Below, one piece after another: positions 61,486-64,000 of a stretch of DNA of 64,000 nt; position 1 is the first letter of the stretch, and the number at the start of each line of letters is the position of its first letter. This DNA comes from Shewanella sp. SNU WT4 (GTDB taxonomy: Bacteria; Pseudomonadota; Gammaproteobacteria; Enterobacterales; Shewanellaceae). The notes under the pieces are model-generated. The model was not told the DNA's origin. It searched no databases and saw only the letters and a list, made by a program, of their open reading frames with translations. Location of the stretch: NCBI RefSeq assembly GCF_006494715.1, contig NZ_CP041151.1, positions 3,348,001 to 3,412,000 on the forward strand, given 5' to 3'. The translations under genes and the position numbers were made by a program.

Positions 61486-62058
61486 CTATGCCAGTAAGCT
61501 ATCTATGAGTTCCGCAAGCCGAGCTAATTTAACATTAGTGAGCTGGCGATAATCAAAATACGGGCACACAAGCAAGCGCTGCGCCCTATCAATGGCAAAT
61601 TCATGATCAAGCCAATCAAGCTCAGCCGTTATCAGCCCGCGGGCAATTAACTGCTTAGCATAAGTGCGCCCCATGATGATATGCACTGAGTTAGAACTTA
61701 ACTCTGGCTCAGTGAGCGAAGCGCCCAGCGGCAATGAGGTAACATCCAAAGGCACGCTAAAAAGTAGTGCGGTATCACTGCCAGCTTGCAGCAAAGCTTG
61801 ATCGCGATAATCTTGCCAGCAGTGATAGTTATGCCGCTCACGGCTAACATCATATTTGATAGCAAACATCAGCTTGGCATAGACACTAAACACCTTGCGC
61901 CAGCCATTACCGCACGCACCCGCTATGGCAGCAATTTCACCAGTCACTAAAGGCTGGACACAATTAAGCTGCTCTAGCCCCATAAACTGCGGGCGGTTTT
62001 CAATATAAACCTTTAATAAGGCCTTGGGTTCGCCAAGACCTTGCGGGTTTAGGCTCAT
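61486..62058 (-). CDS. Unrecognised protein, coupled to DEAD-box helicase
   Basis: I do not recognise the family. 190 aa, soluble, with no signal peptide or membrane segment. Notable features are Trp/Tyr/His/Cys-rich segments (HNYHCWQDYRDQALLQAG, LVCPYFDYRQLTNVKL), a central HIIMGRTYAKQL and the N-terminal YIENRPQFMGLEQLN. Its start overlaps the helicase stop as ATGA, so the two are translated in tandem, which suggests a possible role with RNA or the helicase. Confidence 0.75.
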   Translation of the reverse strand: MSLNPQGLGEPKALLKVYIENRPQFMGLEQLNCVQPLVTGEIAAIAGACGNGWRKVFSVYAKLMFAIKYDVSRERHNYHCWQDYRDQALLQAGSDTALLFSVPLDVTSLPLGASLTEPELSSNSVHIIMGRTYAKQLIARGLITAELDWLDHEFAIDRAQRLLVCPYFDYRQLTNVKLARLAELIDSLLA

Positions 62059-63383
62059 TTTTTACCTTTAGTGGATTTAAATTGACTCATACCGGTTTTA
62101 GCCATAGTGCGACGATTGGCCTGCTTATCGCGCGGCGCCCGCTTACTAGTCCCAGTTGCTACTGTATCTGTGACTGCAAAGCCTTCTAAGGCCAATAAAG
62201 GTAACGCCCGCTGGGTTAAGGCTCTAATCGCATCTAGCGCTGAAGCATCGGCATGACACACTAATGAAATAGCCTGCCCAGTTAGACCCGCGCGCCCAGT
62301 GCGACCACATCGATGAACATAAACTGGCGCATGCTGCGGTAAATCCAGATTAATCACCACAGGTAACCCTTCCAGATGAATACCGCGCGCTAATAAATCT
62401 GTGGCCACCAGCACAGCTATCTTACCGGCTTTAAATGCCGCTAAGGTTTGGTTGCGCACTTCTTGGGTTTGTTTACCATGGAGCGCCGCCGCATTAATGC
62501 CAGCCTTATTCAGCTTTTTAGCAAAGGCTTCGACATCATCGCGGGCGCTAATAAATACCAAGGCTTGTGGCCATTGATGCTTAACTAATAACGCCTCAAG
62601 CGCCTTAGCTTTGCTGCCTTTATTGACTAAATATAAGGTTTCTGCAATCTCAGCTACCACAGCATTAGTAGTGTGCGCTGTGATGCGCTGCGCTTGCTTC
62701 TTTAACAGCTGCGACAATAGTGACTCTAAACCACTTGGCAAAGTGGCTGAAAACAATAAGGTTTGACGTTCAAGCGGAATAAATTCCAGCAATTGCTGTA
62801 TGTCTGGCCAAAACCCCATTTCTAATAATCTATCGGCTTCATCCAGCACTAAATGGCTTAACTGCTGCAGCTGCAAACCATCACAGCTTAATTCGCCCTG
62901 CTTTAATAACTCAAGTAAACGCCCAGGAGTGGCCACTATTAACTGCGGCTTGGCTGCGAGCGCTGCCAATTGCTTTTCAATATCAACCCCGCCGCACAAG
63001 GTCGCAATCTCAATTTCTAGCGCTTGGGCTATGAGCAATAAGGCTTCCGTCACCTGAGCTGCTAGCTCGCGCGTTGGCACCACGATTAAGGCTCGAACGG
63101 CTGATTCATCAAGCGCGGTATCAGCGTCTGAGCGCTTATTCTTTATTTGAAAGTTGGCTTGATAAATGGCTTGTAGCACTGGCAAACCAAAGGCCAAGGT
63201 TTTACCGCTACCAGTTTGCGCCAACGCCAACACATCTTGTTGAGTTAAAATGGCAGGAATGGCTAATTGCTGCACCTTAGTTGGCTGCGTCATCGTCGCA
63301 GGAAGTGCTGCTATGATGGCAGCATCGACTCCAAGCTGTGAAAAGGTAAATGAATTAAGGGAACAAAGCTCAGCAGTCGTCAT
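62055..63383 (-). CDS. DEAD-box ATP-dependent RNA helicase
   Basis: Two RecA-like domains with the standard motifs: Q motif near PTKVQQLAIP, motif I ALAQTGSGKT, Ia PTRELAAQ, II VLDEAD, III SAT, V ATDLLARGIHLEGL, VI HRCGRTGRAG. C-terminal basic tail (Lys/Arg/Thr-rich, about 415-442) suits RNA binding. It is closest in layout to RhlE/RhlB-type helicases, but the exact subgroup is not certain. Two in-frame ATGs lie seven codons apart; the second fits the family better. Confidence 0.9.
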   Translation of the reverse strand: MTTAELCSLNSFTFSQLGVDAAIIAALPATMTQPTKVQQLAIPAILTQQDVLALAQTGSGKTLAFGLPVLQAIYQANFQIKNKRSDADTALDESAVRALIVVPTRELAAQVTEALLLIAQALEIEIATLCGGVDIEKQLAALAAKPQLIVATPGRLLELLKQGELSCDGLQLQQLSHLVLDEADRLLEMGFWPDIQQLLEFIPLERQTLLFSATLPSGLESLLSQLLKKQAQRITAHTTNAVVAEIAETLYLVNKGSKAKALEALLVKHQWPQALVFISARDDVEAFAKKLNKAGINAAALHGKQTQEVRNQTLAAFKAGKIAVLVATDLLARGIHLEGLPVVINLDLPQHAPVYVHRCGRTGRAGLTGQAISLVCHADASALDAIRALTQRALPLLALEGFAVTDTVATGTSKRAPRDKQANRRTMAKTGMSQFKSTKGKK

Positions 63384-63478
63384 AGCAACACCGGATAAAA
63401 ACATGGGTGCGGAAGTTTACTCAGAGTCACCCTCGAATACCAATTTAGTTTGGCTTATTCCTTTGGCCTCATAAGCCA

Positions 63479-63667
63479 TCAATGGTTACTGCCGAGTTCA
63501 ACACCCTCTAGTTCGCCAATCAATCCTAACGGGCGCAGCATAACAATTGTCCCCGTGCGCCAAGAACTTACGCCTATTCCCATACGGATTAATGCATTGA
63601 ACGCAATTTCGCCACCTTTTATTTCGATAAATGCAGAAACATCTATTGCGAATAGGATGAATGAAAA
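63479..63667 (-). pseudogene. Possible coding remnant
   Basis: The minus-strand frame reads a balanced, mainly hydrophobic and Gly-rich sequence (FNALIRMGIGVSSWRTGT then VMLRPLGLIGELEGVELGS) ending at a TGA. It has no start codon before Met29 and no ribosome binding site; it may be the 3' remnant of a lost gene, or chance antisense coding of a plus-strand frame. Confidence 0.25.
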
Positions 63668-63674
63668 CTATTAT
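63646..63674 (+). promoter_or_regulatory. Permease promoter
   Basis: TTGCGA (63646-63651) and TATTAT (63669-63674) are 17 bases apart. The predicted start is about 30 bases before the permease ATG, leaving a short leader with AAGAGG. Confidence 0.65.
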
Positions 63675-63711
63675 TCTGGAAAATTAGAAATGAATTAATC
63701 AAGAGGTACCA

Positions 63712-64000
63712 ATGAGTCCGGAAATTATTGCCATGGCAAAAGAAACGGCGAGCATGTTTGCCTTGTTGGTCGTTGAGTTAACCTTGTTATTTCTTGCCAT
63801 CAGCTATCTGGTTGGCGTTATTCAAGAATATATCAGCCCTGCCAAAGTCCAAGCCATATTAAGCTCGCGCAATGGCAAAGGCTATGTGATCGCCGCCTTA
63901 CTTGGGTCTATTACCCCGTTTTGCTCTTGCTCCACCATCCCATTCTTAAAGGGCCTACTGCGAGCCCGCGCGGGTTTTGGCCCTATGATGGTGTTTTTAT
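63712..64000 (+). CDS. YraQ/DUF318-type permease, N-terminal part
   Basis: Partial gene, cut by the right edge. The first 96 residues contain a hydrophobic segment (about 16-38), then the family signature ITPFCSCSTIPFLKGLL (about 72-88) followed by GFGPMM. This is the DUF318/ArsP-like permease family (YraQ), whose members export arsenicals or move small solutes; substrate unknown. AAGAGG precedes the ATG. Confidence 0.87.
   Translation, partial: MSPEIIAMAKETASMFALLVVELTLLFLAISYLVGVIQEYISPAKVQAILSSRNGKGYVIAALLGSITPFCSCSTIPFLKGLLRARAGFGPMMVFL

Larger units (their letters stand above)
63384..63711 (+). other. Intergenic region before the permease gene
   Basis: About 330 bases. It contains the permease promoter (63646-63674) and, on the minus strand, a 62-codon open frame (63667-63479) with protein-like composition but no start codon until its 29th codon. 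No T-run terminator is seen. Confidence 0.45.

Overview
The window reads as core chromosome of a marine-type gammaproteobacterium, most probably Shewanella or a close relative. The evidence is gene content and order: ftsB-ispD-ispF-truD-surE-pcm-nlpD, eno-pyrG-mazG-relA-rlmD next to divergent barA, yggS-proC-yggT-yggU-rdgB-hemW next to divergent pilT-pilU, trmB-yggL divergent from mutY-yggX, and dapB-carA-carB. Protein similarity to the Escherichia coli counterparts is strong. I see no rRNA or tRNA gene, insertion sequence, integrase, prophage, CRISPR array or plasmid-type gene.

Layout. 1-5.2 kb: isoprenoid, stationary-phase and division cluster (minus strand); rpoS is expected just beyond the left edge. 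5.2-13 kb: enolase, CTP synthase, MazG, RelA, RlmD (minus). 13-20 kb: BarA hybrid kinase overlapping a DUF416 gene, a LysR regulator, and SOS-controlled recN with two LexA boxes. 20-26 kb: SulP transporter, threonine aldolase, TRIC-type channel, MscS channel, DUF4136 lipoprotein. 26-31 kb: yciH, yqgE, ruvX, hemH, exported glutathione peroxidase, pilU, pilT. 31-36 kb: the yggS-to-hemW run. 36-44 kb: LysR regulators, yggN-like, glutaminase, yggL, trmB, mutY, yggX, SDR reductase. 44-54 kb: a two-gene potassium uptake system, MarC protein, phosphoketolase, metallo-hydrolase, globin-like protein, nucleoside hydrolase, LysE exporter, short MscS-like protein. 54-64 kb: carB, carA, dapB, fklB, M48 lipoprotein, an unrecognised gene coupled to a DEAD-box helicase, and the start of a YraQ-type permease cut by the right edge.

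Functional links: the region joins nucleotide supply (pyrG, carAB, mazG, rdgB), stress signalling (relA, barA, recN, surE/pcm/nlpD), heme and iron (hemH, hemW, yggX), twitching motility (pilT, pilU) and ion homeostasis (K+ uptake, two MscS-type proteins, TRIC).

I did not find a clear new multi-gene system. The most unusual structural signal is non-coding: long, perfect or near-perfect hairpins without a U-tract, close to gene ends. At least five of the eight convergent gene junctions carry one, alongside ordinary T-run terminators elsewhere in the window. Other points of interest are a shared GATTAA-N6-TTAATC dyad at two distant loci, a conserved TTG start for carA, a peroxidase lacking its catalytic Gln, an intrinsic terminator abutting the dapB ribosome binding site, and an unexplained coding-like frame before the final permease. 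Positions, starts and motifs were read by eye; no database search was run.
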